Positions 10,801 through 53,938 of a DNA stretch of 64,000 nucleotides are shown here, one piece after another (position 1 is the stretch's first letter; the number at the start of each line of letters is the position of its first letter). The translations under genes were made by a program, and so were the position numbers. Below the pieces are notes generated by a model. The model was not told the origin of the DNA. It saw only the letters and a list, made by a program, of their open reading frames with translations, and made no database searches. The DNA is from Coturnix japonica (Eukaryota; Chordata; Aves; Galliformes; Phasianidae), in the NCBI RefSeq assembly GCF_001577835.2, contig NC_029541.1:4025141-4089140 (forward strand), read 5' to 3'.

Positions 10801-13800
10801 TCAGCCCTCCCTGCCCCTGCGGCTCCTGGGACAGGCAGTCGTCCAGCTCACAGGAGTTCAGCTCCACGTTCATGGCCGTGCAGATCTTCTTTAGCAAGTA
10901 CTCCACCTGTGGGGACGAGGAGCTCGGCATCATGGAGAAGTGAGAACCGCCACATAACCACTAACTTGGACCGACAAAACCCATTCTGGAGGACCTAAAA
11001 CCACATCCCTTTCCAGCCTGGAGATAGAGGAGCCTTATCACAAAGGTGTCACCCCTCGGGATGGTTGATGGTAATGGGCAAGCTTTTCCAGGCTCAGGAC
11101 ATTAAGTTTGAGTCAGCCTGATCATTGCATGGAGGCTTTTCCTTTTCACCACAAGGCCTACAAGCTTTTGGCTTGTTTGTCTAAAGAGAGAGAAGTCAAT
11201 GCTTTAGGTAGGACTTCCCAGCCCTGCTGTCCCAACACACAGCAGGGATCAGACCACAGCCCTGACCACAGCCCTGCTCCGGTTTCTAGCTGACCTCATA
11301 AAAACTCTGGAAGGAAAAGCAAAGGGTCCCTGCAAGGGAAGAGGACATCATTGCAAAACTATCAATTGCTTTCAAATTAGTTGAAGATAACACAGAATCA
11401 TAGAACCATGGGATGGTTGGGTTGGAGGGAGCCTTAAAGATCATAGAACCATGGGATATTTTGGTATCCAGAGAACTTGAGAGCAAGGAGGGCAGGTGAC
11501 CAAGGTGTGACACAGCAACATCCCCTACCCGACCCCAATGGGATTTCCATCTCTCCTCATCTATCTGGGAAAAGGGTAATAATTTAACCTGGTTTATTTC
11601 TTTCTTTCAGCTCAGCTCAGCCAGCAGAAGGATGATTCATCTGCTCTGGGGAACAGGAAACACCTCTCCTGGGGCGCAGGAAGTGCGGTTGCCTTCGTAT
11701 ATCTGCGCACCACTGCACTTCTTTTCAGTTCTTGGTGCCTTTTTTTTCCCCATTTGTTGTGGTGGTTGTTTTTCATTTGTTTGTCTCTGGGGCTGCCCAC
11801 CCGTCTGAGCTCCATCCTTGATTGGTGCAGTGGGACCTGCTGGAGCTGCTGTTGGCTTTGGTGCTCCCCACCTCTACCAGCCAGCTCATGGGGCTTCCAC
11901 CTGACCCTTGGACAAGGGAATGCCTCCTCCTCCAAATACTGCCTGGAATTTGGGGATTACCACCAGTGGCCCCGGGTGCTCACACTTAATTCCTTGAGTG
12001 CTGTGCAGGGGCTGAGCTCTTGGTGGCAGCATGCATGGATTGGGATAGCTGTGTCTGCTCTTTATGGGGAGGGACATGGACTGAGCACCTCAACTACAGA
12101 TTTAAATTGTACCTCATCATCTTCTCTTTCTCCCCCACAAATATCAGGAGGAGCCCTCCAGCACCATGCCCTGTGCACCTGCTGGGTGAGCTGCAAGGGC
12201 TTCAGTAGCAGACCCAGTTGGAGCTGAGCTTTGGATGCTCTCTGGTTGACAGTCTGAAGGCTGGAATATTTGTTTCCCAGCTACCTCGACTCAAACACAG
12301 AGGAATGTGCTATAGATCAGCCCACATCGCATCCTCCAAGCCATCCTTCCTCTGGAGGCTTCAGCACCTCATAGGGTTCCTCCAGTCACCTCCACTCCAT
12401 GGGCATGGCTGCTCCCCCCACCCCAAGGCACCACGACTTGCAGGATGTGATGAGGCAGCTCAGGAAGGACGTGCTGGGGAGTGATAATGGGACACGTCAG
12501 CCCAAAGCGAGCCCAGGAGAGGAGGCTCCTACCTCATCTGGCACCATGATGAGAGGGTATTTGTCTTCAGACAGAAAGTTGAAGAGACACCAGAGCTTGA
12601 AGGCATCCTGGTGGGATACAACACTATTCCCATTCCGGTCAGGCTTGTAATTTTTCTTCGCTGTCAAAGTCCAGCAGAGCTCATCAAAGTTTTCTTTGAC
12701 AAAAGCACCTTCTTCCACCTGCAGACAGGACCCAGGCTGGTGAATGTGCTGCAGGATTACAAGGGGGAAGGCTGCAGGGAGGGCACAAGTTTCAGAAGCC
12801 ATCGAAAGCCTTTGTCAGGGCTGTGCTTGAGGCATCACTGATGTGCTGCGTCACTGGAAGGTGGTGGGGATCAGACCCTTGGCCAGCACTTCCCCAGCCG
12901 TACAGCCAGCATGTGAGCAAACCACAGTCTGCAGCAGCAGAGCCAGAGCAAAACCTCGGGTGCTGGGTACCAGGAACAGCTGAGAGCCCCTCTTACCAGG
13001 AAAAACCACTTCCTCTCTCAGTCTGCCTATGGGATTTTATTAGTGAGACTAGTAGGCACTTTAAAGGTCATCTCGCAAAGAACCACATGGGAAACTAATG
13101 GTTTGGGCCACCCTGCATTGGGAGGGATGGGCTGTGCTGGGCTCCCTAATGTGGAGCCCTTTTTGGAGGCAGCAGGGAGGGAAGGGTTACAACCCCCTGT
13201 GCTGGGCCCCAGCGTATTTAGAGCATGCAGTGGAAGAAAGCTGTCAGCCCTCACGTGCCTGGAGGAAACAAGCACTGAGCCGCACCGCATGAAACAAAGG
13301 TGCTTTTGAGCCACAGAAAAAGAGAGAACCCCCCCAGCTCCCAACCTGCCCTCCTCCAACTCCTCCATGTTCACCAACCCCCCCCGCCCTGCCCTGCAAA
13401 CCATGGGGGACATGGCTCACCTTGTCCAGGATGTATTTGTTGAGGTAGGGCATGTAGCCCTGGCTGGACACCGGCCCGTCATCATCATCACGGAAATGCT
13501 CCTCCAGTGCCACGGGGTCGTGGGGGATGCACAGCACCGTGTACAGGTTGTGGGACAGCACCTGGTGGGGCACAAGGGGAGAGCAGCGTGAAGTCTGGGG
13601 ACGGCACCCACAAAAAGCAGCCTTAAAAATCAGCTGGGCAGCCAGGAGTGCATTGGGAAGTGAGGATTTTCTGATGTTTTTTTCTTTTTTTTTTTTATCC
13701 AAGGTAGTACAACATGGATAGGGAGATCTCCCAAAAGAGAGGAGCTGTCAGGGTCCGCACTGCTGCACAGCTGGAGATGGTTCTTGCTCAACTGGATTTT

Positions 13801-16692
13801 CTCTCTCATTTCTCCCCTGCAGAGCGATGCTATCAGCAGGGCTCCACCCAGCACGCAGACACCACGAGGGCTGTAGCCCTGAGCACTGCGCTGCACCCTT
13901 TGGGGTTTGGCACTGCCCTGGGGGCTGCGCAGGGGTGGGAGGGATGGAAACACCCTGAGAAACCAGAACAAGAGCAGGGAACCATGGCTGTGCCCTCCCC
14001 TTCCTATGCAGGGCTCTCCTGAGCCTTGCCATAGGGATGTGCCATGGGGATGAGCTCACCCCAGCATGTCATGGCCATGGCTGGCACCCTGAGCCCCCTG
14101 AATGTCCCCATACACTGCAATGCACTCTCTGCTTCTTGCTGGAACGCTCACTTAAACACTGAAAGCAAGACAAGGTGGGGAGGAAAGCCCCAGCCAAGGG
14201 TGCAGGATGCGTGAGGTCAGGGCTACCCCAACTCTATGGGGACAGAGGAGGGAGGAAAACACCCCGCAGCCCCGACACAGGGGAAAAAACTGGGGGGGCT
14301 GACAGGGGAAGGGATGCTCTGGCCACTGAAGCGCAGCCCGCAGAGTGCTTTGGTGATGCTGCCTTTCCACGCTGCACAGAGGTGGAGGGGTCGGCTGCGG
14401 TCAGCCCAGCACCACGAGCACCCCACGTCCCTCCCCACGGGGGTGGAACACGTCACAGCACTGAAGAATGGCAGCTTCTCATCTTGTCCCCTGTGGGAGA
14501 TACAGTGGGCGATGCCAGGGCTGGGGGTGACCTTTGGGATCAGAGCGTGGCTCTGCGTAACTGGCACAAATCCCACATATTTGGGTCTCTGTTTCTCTCC
14601 CCTTTGCTCAAAGCACAGCACCACCAGAGGTGCTGCAGGGAGCCCTACCCAGGGAGATGCCTCCAGGAGCCTGTACCAGCAGCAATAGGAATGAGCGGGG
14701 TCTGCATGCCCCCACTATTCAAGCACAGCCCTATGGGCTCCCCCCCAGGGGAGATTTTCACCCAGCTGAGCTGCTCTCAGCCGTCTTGTTGGCCAAACTG
14801 CCAGCACCAGCCTGTGCCAAGAGCCCTTTGTGCATTCAACAGGCACAAGAGCTTCAATCTGAGCCGTGTGGCTCCATCCTGCCTGCCCCAGGGCATTGTA
14901 GTGGGCTGCAGTGAGCCTGTCCAGGCCCCAGGGCACCCACCATACCCTGAGACCTAAACATGTTGGGGGCTCTGCCTCCCAAAGGGCACGGGTTGTGAGC
15001 CCCTGCCCCCCCCCAACACACAGCCTCGGGACCACCATCTCCCAACACATTTCCATGGGAAAAGAAGCCCGGAATATGACCAATCCCAGCTGGGACTGCC
15101 CCAAATTTGGGTTTTCAAGGTTTTCCAGCAGCATTTCCAACCCCATGCGGTGTGCAGCTCGAAGGCAGAGCTCATGGCAGCATCAGGAAGCGCAATGCTG
15201 GGAACAGAACACCCCACATCTCATCACTTCACCACAAAAACTGTCCTTCCTTCCTCTGCAGATACCCACCTGTGTCACACCGACATACACACAGCTCCTT
15301 GCACAGGAGCAAGTGCATATAAAGGACTCAACTAGTAGGAGTGCATGTAAAGAACCCAACTGCTGAACCCAGTGTGGGGTGGGCAGCCCTAAATCCTGCA
15401 GCAAGCAAAGGACTGGCAATGATGGGCAATGGAAATGAGGGGTGGAAAGCTGCTGAGCGTTAAGACATGCAGTGGAACAAGCACTGCTGGGTGCTCCCAG
15501 TATGTGGGTGTGCACAGCCTCTGCTGCAGCCACGTCCCCATTTTGGGCTGGATGGGAGAACAGCATGGGGTGAATCTGTGCTCAGCTCTGGGTTAAGTCA
15601 CAGTGGGGCTCATGGCTGCATGGGCTCTCTAGGAAACTGCTGTGAAACTGTGAGCTCAGCACCACCATCCCCAACATGGAGCTCATCAGAGCCCAGCCCC
15701 ATTGGGGTCCCTGCAGCCGGGCAGCAGGTGGTTCCATGCAGTTCCCAGCTCCCCATTACCTGCCCTGGGGGAAGCCCTGGAGAGTAGGGAGGAAAAAAAG
15801 AGGAGGAAAGGTTTCTCTGTGGGGTTCCACAACGCATCTCCCAGGCTCCTGATGCAACACTTTGCCTTGTTTTGCATGTTTCTAACCTGGGTCCCTTCTC
15901 TTTATTGCAGCCCCAGAACTGCACATCTACATCGCAAGAACCAGGCCAAGACTTCAAGCAACAGAACGGAGCTGCGGAGTTTGCAAAGGGGAAAAAAATA
16001 AAACAAGTGCTGCCTGTTATTGAAACCTGGTGGGATTTCACCCGTCCTGGAGGCAGATAGAGCTCCATGAGTCTTTATGGGGATGGATCAAGCTCCGAGC
16101 CTCCTAACAATGCCTCTGTCGGTGTTTTGGAGCAGCAGTGCGGTGCTGCTGGCCCTGCACACAGAGCAGCACAGAGCAGCCGTCCTATTTCGAAGCTTCT
16201 CCCTCCAGCTTCCGACCCTGAGCTCACAGGAAGAGGCACCATGGGCGCCCCGGGGTGTGCAAACAGCCCGACTTTGGGCCGAGAGGTGAGCACAGACTGC
16301 ATAAGAAACCAAAAACACCAAAAAACTCCAACTTCTCCCCCATTTTCACACCGAAAACAGACCTGGCCGCTCATTCTTGGCTACTCCCCCCCCCCACACA
16401 CACGCTTTATACTTTTGACTCTTAAAATGGAGGTGAGGCACAGCACAACTTCAAGGCACCGCACGTGGCACAGCAGCGCAGCCCCCCATCCCCAGCACCG
16501 AACCCCTGCGGGACCCCATAAGCTTCAAAGCATCCCCTGAGCCCCACAGCCCCCCCTGACCCCCCACCTCCCACCCCGACCCCCCCGGCTACTCACTTTG
16601 AGCTGAGATTTGGACACTTTGCCGCTCTTCTCCACATCCAGAGCGGTGAACGCGTACCAGATGGACTTGAGCAGCTCCGCTCGCAGGTCCAT
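7815..16692 (-). CDS. DEF6: DEF6 (SLAT/IBP), PH-domain guanine nucleotide exchange factor
   Basis: DEF6 is a cytosolic exchange factor for Rac/Cdc42-type GTPases that acts downstream of antigen receptors in lymphocytes. Eleven exons on the minus strand give 626 codons (human 631): 16597-16692, 13421-13561, 12533-12718, 10679-10906, 10371-10517, 10138-10246, 9765-10063, 9161-9327, 8776-8974, 8143-8233, 7815-8032. The start is the ATG at 16692 ([20 protein letters not shown]), matching the family N-terminus. Residues 1-90 are the EF-hand-like region. Y133 and Y144 (YPLI...VEYLL) form the ITAM-like pair known as Lck sites. The PH domain spans about 218-312 ([13 protein letters not shown] to [12 protein letters not shown]). 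A long Glu/Gln/Arg-rich coiled coil follows at about 320-545, then [21 protein letters not shown] and a serine-rich tail ending EASNQ. Intron 4 begins with GC instead of GT. All other junctions are GT-AG and the frame is unbroken. The sequence is close to human DEF6; its relative SWAP70 is less similar. Confidence 0.97.
10518..10678 (-). other. DEF6: DEF6 intron 4, a GC-AG intron
   Basis: On the minus strand exon 4 ends CTCAAACAG and the intron starts GCAAGG. It ends with CAG before GGCTACCTC of exon 5. The junction gives VLKQ|GYLWK, exactly the human protein sequence, so the GC donor is required. There is no GT nearby that keeps the frame. The exon side (CAG) and +3 to +5 (AAG) match the strong consensus typical of GC donors. 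Confidence 0.9.
11391..11460 (-). mobile_element. CR1 LINE 3'-end fragment (in DEF6 intron 3)
   Basis: The plus strand reads CACAGAATCATAGAACCATG, then GGTTGGGTTGGAGGGAGCC and TTAAAGATCATAG. This is the complement of the conserved CR1 3' end (CTTTAAGGTCCCTTCCAACC followed by ATTCTATGATTCTGTG). The element is a short 5'-truncated copy lying on the minus strand, in the gene's own orientation. Confidence 0.85.
13676..13699. repeat. T-rich homopolymer tract
   Basis: A run of about 21 T with one C interruption lies inside DEF6 intron 1. On the transcribed minus strand it is an A-rich tract, and it is about 115 bases upstream of the exon 2 acceptor. It may be the relic of a retroposed tail, but no body of an element is recognisable next to it. 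Confidence 0.6.
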
Positions 16693-16900
16693 GGCTGCAG
16701 GCGGTGGTGACAGCGGCTGCTCTGTCAATGCTGCGAATCCGGATTCAGGAAACTGACTGTTCCGAGAGCCCCGAGCGGCCGGTTTCGTGCGTGGAGCAGC
16801 AGCGCCATCTGCGTGGGGCGAGTCGTGGGGCTCCGCGTTGAGCTGCGATCCCTGACGGCTGCGGAGCTCAGAGCACAGCACCGCCACGGGGAGCGCACGG
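16693..16900 (-). promoter_or_regulatory. DEF6: DEF6 5' flank and probable core promoter
   Basis: About 200 bp upstream of the DEF6 ATG is GC-rich with many CpGs and no TATA box that I can place. It lies between the start codon and the 10-bp minisatellite. The 5'UTR must start here or within the repeat, unless an upstream non-coding exon exists. The exact transcription start cannot be read from sequence. Confidence 0.5.
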
Positions 16901-17160
16901 AGAAGGGATGCGAAGGGATGCGAAGGGATGCGATGGGATGCGATGGGATGCGAAGGGATGCGAAGGGATGCGATGGGATGCGAAGGGATGCGAAGGGATG
17001 CGATGGGATGCGAAGGGATGCGAAGGGATGTGATGGGATGCGAAGGGATGCGATGGGATGTGATGGGATGCGATGGGATGCGAAGGGATGCGATGGGATG
17101 CGAAGGGATGCGAAGGGATGCGATGGGATGCGAAGGGATGTGATGGGATGCGAAGGGATG
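16901..17160. repeat. 10-bp minisatellite, 26 units of CGAAGGGATG / CGATGGGATG
   Basis: Twenty-six head-to-tail 10-base units follow without an indel. Two main variants alternate (CGAAGGGATG and CGATGGGATG), with TGATGGGATG in four units. The middle shows a 30-base higher-order order (A-A-T units). Each typical unit has one CpG, so CpGs recur about every helical turn. It starts about 210 bp upstream of the DEF6 start codon. Because 30 bases is ten codons and no stop is formed in most frames, it creates artefactual open frames on both strands. Confidence 0.97.
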
Positions 17161-18467
17161 CGCTGCGATCTGCGGCTCTTTGCTGGCTCAGCTTCAGCAT
17201 TTGTGAGCGGAGAGAAGTCCCCTCCCTGCCTAAAATAGCAGCTTCCTCTTGTTGCGGTCGGATGGAGAGCTGCCCCCTCCCGCAGCACGGCCTGTTTGGG
17301 AAGGAGCAGCACAAGGAAGGGGAGCAGGGCTGCGAGGCGCTGCAGGTGGCAGGGCCAGTGTCAGGGCCCACCCTTACCCACAGAAACCTCTTCCTCTGCA
17401 GAAATGAACTTCCTAATACAACAAACACATGATTGCCCGCAGCCTCTGCTGCTGCTCTGCATGCCAGCTTCACCCATTGACTCTCATGGGCACAGGAAGC
17501 GAGCCTAGATCTCTCCCGAGCAAAGAGAGTTGTAAGGACACACTCGGATGTATTTCCTTGTATTAAGTGGCATCATCCCCTAACCTGAACTTTACAGGAG
17601 CTGAGCTCTACTGTGGGACTCAGCACCCTTAAGCACCTGGGAGGCACAAAGTAAAGACACTGCCATCTCCTCTGGCCTAATGGGGGACCCACAAACCCAC
17701 ACCTTGGGAGGGGGAAAGGGGATAAAAAAAAAACCCAAAGCTAAGGGAGGAAAACTAATTCACTAAATATGATATCGTAACGCAAGACAATGTAATATAA
17801 GACAATATAATTGGAACTGAGGCTAATAAATTCAAATACAATTAGAGAGTAAGAGTGTCCAGAACCAAAGGCCTTACTCTAAAGCTGGAGGTGAGACAGC
17901 CAGGAGCTCACACTGCACAGGTGAGCAGTAAAAGGAGGCGTCTCGTGACTTGGAAACTGTTTTATCTTTCCCTCTAAATGGAAAATGGAAACAGAACAGT
18001 GGAAGTCGTGCGAAGGATGCAGTTGTTCTTCTCTTCTGAGAACCAGGGACCTGGAAATACCAGCAGTCCATGGAACAGGAGCATTAACTCTTTAACTCCC
18101 GGTGCACTGCATGATGTTATGGTGTGGGGTACCAATAACAAAAGTCATAAAACCATGACAAGTGTCCGTGGCAAGGAGCAGGAAAGCTGCAGAGCCTCCA
18201 GCAGAAGGTAGCAGCTGTCATGGACACTGCTCCATAGAGAGAAGAGCCCTGCTGGCACGGTCAGCCTGGCAGCCCAACACTGCCAGCACCGGCTCTCACC
18301 GCCTGTTTGCTGCACATCACATGCCAGCTGCTCTCAGACTCCTTCCCTCACTCTTATGCTGCACATCTTCCATGTGCCTGCTGGCCCAGGTCCTGCAGAT
18401 CCTGATGCACCCACAGAGAAACAGGCTCAGCTGCTTGTTCTTCCTGCTTGGGAGGCTCTGCAGGGTG
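17161..18467. other. Intergenic DNA between DEF6 promoter and ZNF76 stop codon
   Basis: No coding exon is recognisable. The part nearest 18467 must hold the ZNF76 3'UTR (minus strand). I found no canonical AATAAA on the minus strand; two AATACA variants near 17545-17565 are possible but weak signals. The stretch 17730-17860 is A/T-rich with repeated short motifs (CAATATAA, TAATATAAGACAA). Confidence 0.5.
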
Positions 18468-24011
<5,544 letters not shown>

Positions 24012-24289
24012 CACGAACCTCGCCGAGCAGCTCCTCGGTGCTACAGACCTTGAATACAACCAACATCCCCCTTAGTTCTCCCACCTTAAAGCGCTACGAG
24101 TCACAGGGCAGCTCCGTACCCACCTCCTTTAGGGGCAGAGCGCGGCCTGCCCGCCCATAGACCATCATAGGCCGGGCCCTGAGGGGAGCTGAGGGCCAGG
24201 CCCAGCCCCACAGCACCGACCTGAGGGGACGCCTGCCTGCCTGCTGCACAGCGCGACCCCGAACCGCGCATAGCGACATAACGCGCCGC

Positions 24290-24499
24290 CACAGCTCAGC
24301 ATTCCTTGTGACATATCCAGGTTCCGGGGCCGCGCTCCGGAAGTGAGCTGTGGAACTTCCGGGTTCGTGCACACCATCTCTCCCGGCCTCTTCCGCCACT
24401 CCCAACATGGCGCCGGTAGCGAAATCTCGCGAGATCTCAGCCGTACTTATAGCTGGCGGCTGGCCCCGCCCCGTTCTCTCCGCCTGAGCCGCCGCCGCC
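24290..24499. promoter_or_regulatory. Bidirectional ZNF76 / RPL10A promoter
   Basis: Two divergent genes start within about 490 bp (ZNF76 ATG at 24011 minus, RPL10A ATG at 24500 plus). The interval holds two ETS sites in opposite orientation (CCGGAAGTGA at about 24339 and AACTTCCGG at about 24354), a YY1-type AACATGGCGCC (about 24404), the palindrome TCTCGCGAGA (24425-24434, the known BANP-bound promoter element), a TATA-like TTATAG (about 24445), a GC box and a pyrimidine tract GTTCTCTCC just before the RPL10A ATG. The pyrimidine tract fits a 5'TOP start typical of ribosomal protein mRNAs, about 30 bases after the TATA-like box. Start sites are inferred. Confidence 0.8.
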
Positions 24500-27358
<2,859 letters not shown>

Positions 27359-27367
27359 CTGGGTGGC

Positions 27368-27373
27368 AATAAA
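27368..27373 (+). terminator. RPL10A: RPL10A polyadenylation signal AATAAA
   Basis: AATAAA lies 10 bases after the stop codon, giving a very short 3'UTR ending near 27390. Such short 3'UTRs are usual for ribosomal protein genes. Confidence 0.9.
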
Positions 27374-27390
27374 CTTTTAGGACATCTTAC

Positions 27391-28249
27391 AGCTGTGTGG
27401 TTGCATTCCTGCAGAGCTTATTGGGCAAGGCTTTCTGAAGAACTGCTTGCTTCCTTGCAGAGAGAAAGGTTTTGAATGCTGTTAAATTGATGTGAATTCA
27501 GGGGAAACATCAGCCTTAAATTTGCATTTACACAAGTTGATTCCACGTGAAAAAGACAAACTTGTTGCCCCACATTCAGAGCGGGGGGGGGGGGAAGGGA
27601 ACCACAACAGCCAGCACAAGCAAAATTGGGGTGGTTACCTCAAAACTAAGGAGGACTCAGTGCCCAAAACCTCCTTCCCACAGCAGCCATGACACAGCCC
27701 CAGGGCTCCCCAGTTCACCCTACGAGGGGTTTCCTTACCTCCTGCCATCCCAGAAGCAACATCCTGCCAGCTCTCAGGGTCTGGGCTAATGGGGCTCTCA
27801 TGTTTTATAGGGTTCTGCCCTTGCAGTGACCAATAGCTGCAATCTCAGGGGCTGCACAGCAGCAGCTCATTAGGACTTGATGGTTCTTCCAGCTGCCCGC
27901 AGTTAGTTGGGATTTGGAGGGTGCTGGGGCTATGGGGGGGTGTTGCAGCTCAGCAATGGGCTCCTCATTGGCTCTGCTTTGCTTTGCAGAGGAGTGTGAG
28001 GTAGTTCCTGTTCAACTCAACGTTCTGAGCTAAAAATGAGATGTGTTGCATCTAATTAACGTATATAAATAAATGCATTGTGTGATGAGTGTGGAGCCTA
28101 TGGAAGCGGGTAGGATTTAAGCTAAAAGAAAAGCTCTGTGCCCTCAGAAAGAGCTCGACTGAGGAACAGAACAATGAGAACAGCCTTGGACCCCGCTGTT
28201 AGGAACCTTTTAAAGCAAGCAGCAGAGCCAGCTTCTGAATGATCAACAC
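27391..28249. other. Intergenic DNA between convergent RPL10A and SCUBE3
   Basis: No exon is recognisable. It contains a G run at about 27583-27594 and an A/T-rich stretch near 28040-28085. It separates the RPL10A 3' end (plus) from the probable SCUBE3 3' end (minus). Confidence 0.5.
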
Positions 28250-30538
28250 AACACCAAGAAATTCCATTTAATAATTAAAAAAAGACAATACAAAATGCAA
28301 ACATTTCTTTTTACAAAGTTCAGATACTTTTTTTTTTCTTCTTTAATCAAGTGCAAATAACTTCATGAACTACCCCTTCCTCATCACTCGCTTTGCTGGA
28401 GCTGGTCAGTCACTGCTGCAAAAGGCAGATATAAATATCCCAACATGAAAAGAAACCAAACAAAATACGCACAACAACCCTTATTTTTAATATGTTCTCT
28501 GCGTTGAAACATTCAATACATCTCCAGGGAGGTGGTTTGCAGCCCTTCACACCTTTTCTGACTCATCCCATGGGGTAAAGAAAGGGCTGCTTCTTTCTGC
28601 CGGCCCCGTGGGGTTTTTTCTGGGGGTTGGTTTGAGGATGTTGGTGGAGTTGGGGGATGTGTGACCAGATCTTTGGCCTTTCCATGAGGACGTGCAGCCC
28701 AGCTCACCTCCCAGCGCTGCCCTGGGGGAGCAGAGGTGCCCTGCTGGGGATGGACGGCACCCGGGACACCCCACAGTTCCCAGATCCCCCCTTACAGGCT
28801 CAGAGCAGCAGCAGCAGCTCCCAAATTCAATCACAAAGGATTGAAGAGCTCTGCGTCACACCGGGGCCCCCACAGCACGCATTGCTGGGCTTTTTCTTTT
28901 CTTCTTCTTCTCAATACGAAAAGACCCTTTTGGCGGTCATTGCTCTGCTGTGCCTGCCCCAGAGCCATTAAAAACACAACAAAAAAGAAAAACCAACCCT
29001 CCGAATCCCTACAACGGCTTTTGTGCATCAAAGCAGCTGCTCTCAGACACCAAACCCAGCGACAAACAGCTCAGCAGCCCCCAGCTGCTTCCAGCCAGGC
29101 TGCGAGGGAGAAACCCACAGCTGCGATGAATCAGTGCAGCCTTTTCCAACCCCACACATCTTGGGGACAAACCTCAGCTCTGCTTTACTGGCTCATTGCA
29201 GCCCGTCCCGCTGCTCCCAGCAGAGCCCAGAAGTCAGGGTGAGCGAGCAGCACAGCTTGAGGGGAGCCTGGATCAACCCAGGGCTCTGCCTGGACCAGCA
29301 AGGGGATGCATGGAGCAATAAATAGTTGTTCTCTCCCAGCATGGGAGGAGTGGGCACAGTGGGACAGAGCAGCTTCCCAGAGCCAAGGAGATGAAACCAT
29401 CCACAGCACTGACCCTGCCCAGCATCACAGCCAGCCCCAGTCAAGGTGATGGATCCACTGTGAGTGGACAGAAGTGCCTTAAAACCCAGCAAAAACTCAC
29501 CCCGTTGTGGCCAAGCCCCGCTTTCCCACAGAGGAGAAGTGCAGCCTTCCACCAGAGCAGGTTGCTACTGGGAAAACACGCAGCAGAAAAGGTTCCGAGG
29601 CCAGAAAACACCATTGCATTGGTCACCAGCAACCCAGGGCTGGGCTGGGTTTGTTCTGTTGTTTTGGGTCTTTTTGTGATAGACACACATTCTCATTTCT
29701 CAGGCAGGTATAAATATTGTAGTTTCTAGTAGAAAAAAAAACCAACACAACAAAACCCCCCAAAAAAACATCCCTCTAAATAATATAAAGAAGACTCAAA
29801 TGATTGCACTTAATACATATGAAAAAGGTAGAAAGGAGGATATCCTAGTGCACAAACGTTGACTCCTGCTCTTCACAAAGCTTGCTTTCTGTCCACCAGT
29901 TCCTCTTTGGCAGAGCTTGTAAGGAAGTCTGCTTCCTTGGCACAAACGTCTGTGGGGAGCGGGGGGAAGAAGGCGCCCGGCTGAAGTCCTCCTTGGTTGC
30001 TCCATCTCTCCCATATGCAGCCAAACGTTGTTCTCCGTGCCTTCCTCCAGCACCAGGTGCCAGCACGGCTCTCCAGCAGGATGGATGGGCACCAGTGCCA
30101 CCGTGCCGTCCTGTTCTGTCCTTTCTCTTTTCCTTACCATGGTTCTTTTTAATGAAGTCGGCATTGTTTTGTTTTCTATCCCCCCCCCTTGGGGCTCCTC
30201 TGCAAAGCTGTGCTGATAATTAAGCTCCTTGCACTGCACAAAATGCACCGTTAGCTCCGGTGCTGCCCTGGGATGGGGCAGGGGATGAACCCTGGGGGGG
30301 CATCTAGTGATGGGACAGAGCCGGCACAGAGGTGGGAAGGAAATGGATGGGGTGAAGAAGCTGCTGCAGAAGAGAGGAATGGCATCGCTGGGTGAGATCA
30401 GGGTGAGCCCGGAGCTGTCTGCGGGGTGGGAGGCGGCGATCCTGCTGGAGCCGAGCAGGAGGAAGGAGGAAAACTGAAATAAGAAGTGAGGGAGGAGAGG
30501 CTTTCCTCGGCGGCCGGGTGGCCCGGGGTGTCAGGGCG
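28250..30538 (-). other. SCUBE3: Probable SCUBE3 3' untranslated region
   Basis: After the SCUBE3 stop codon (30541-30539, minus) there is about 2.3 kb without another gene. It contains A/T-rich blocks near 29700-29820 and 28260-28500, typical of vertebrate 3'UTRs. A minus-strand ATTAAA lies at 28272-28267 within A/T-rich sequence and is the best candidate signal I can see; other hexamers in 28.25-29.8 kb could also be used. The long 3'UTR is inferred from the family (human SCUBE3 also has a multi-kilobase one). Confidence 0.5.

Positions 30539-53938
<23,400 letters not shown>

Noticed and set aside
14525-14545. Nuclear receptor DR1-like motif TGACCTTTGGGATCA in DEF6 intron 1
   Set aside because: Only one half-site matches the consensus, so it is not a credible PPAR element despite the likely PPARD neighbour.
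16868-17473. Long open frames on both strands with a 10-residue repeat ([10 protein letters not shown] and [10 protein letters not shown] types)
   Set aside because: They are produced by the 10-bp minisatellite, which forms no stop in most frames. There is no known domain, no splice support and no codon-like composition.
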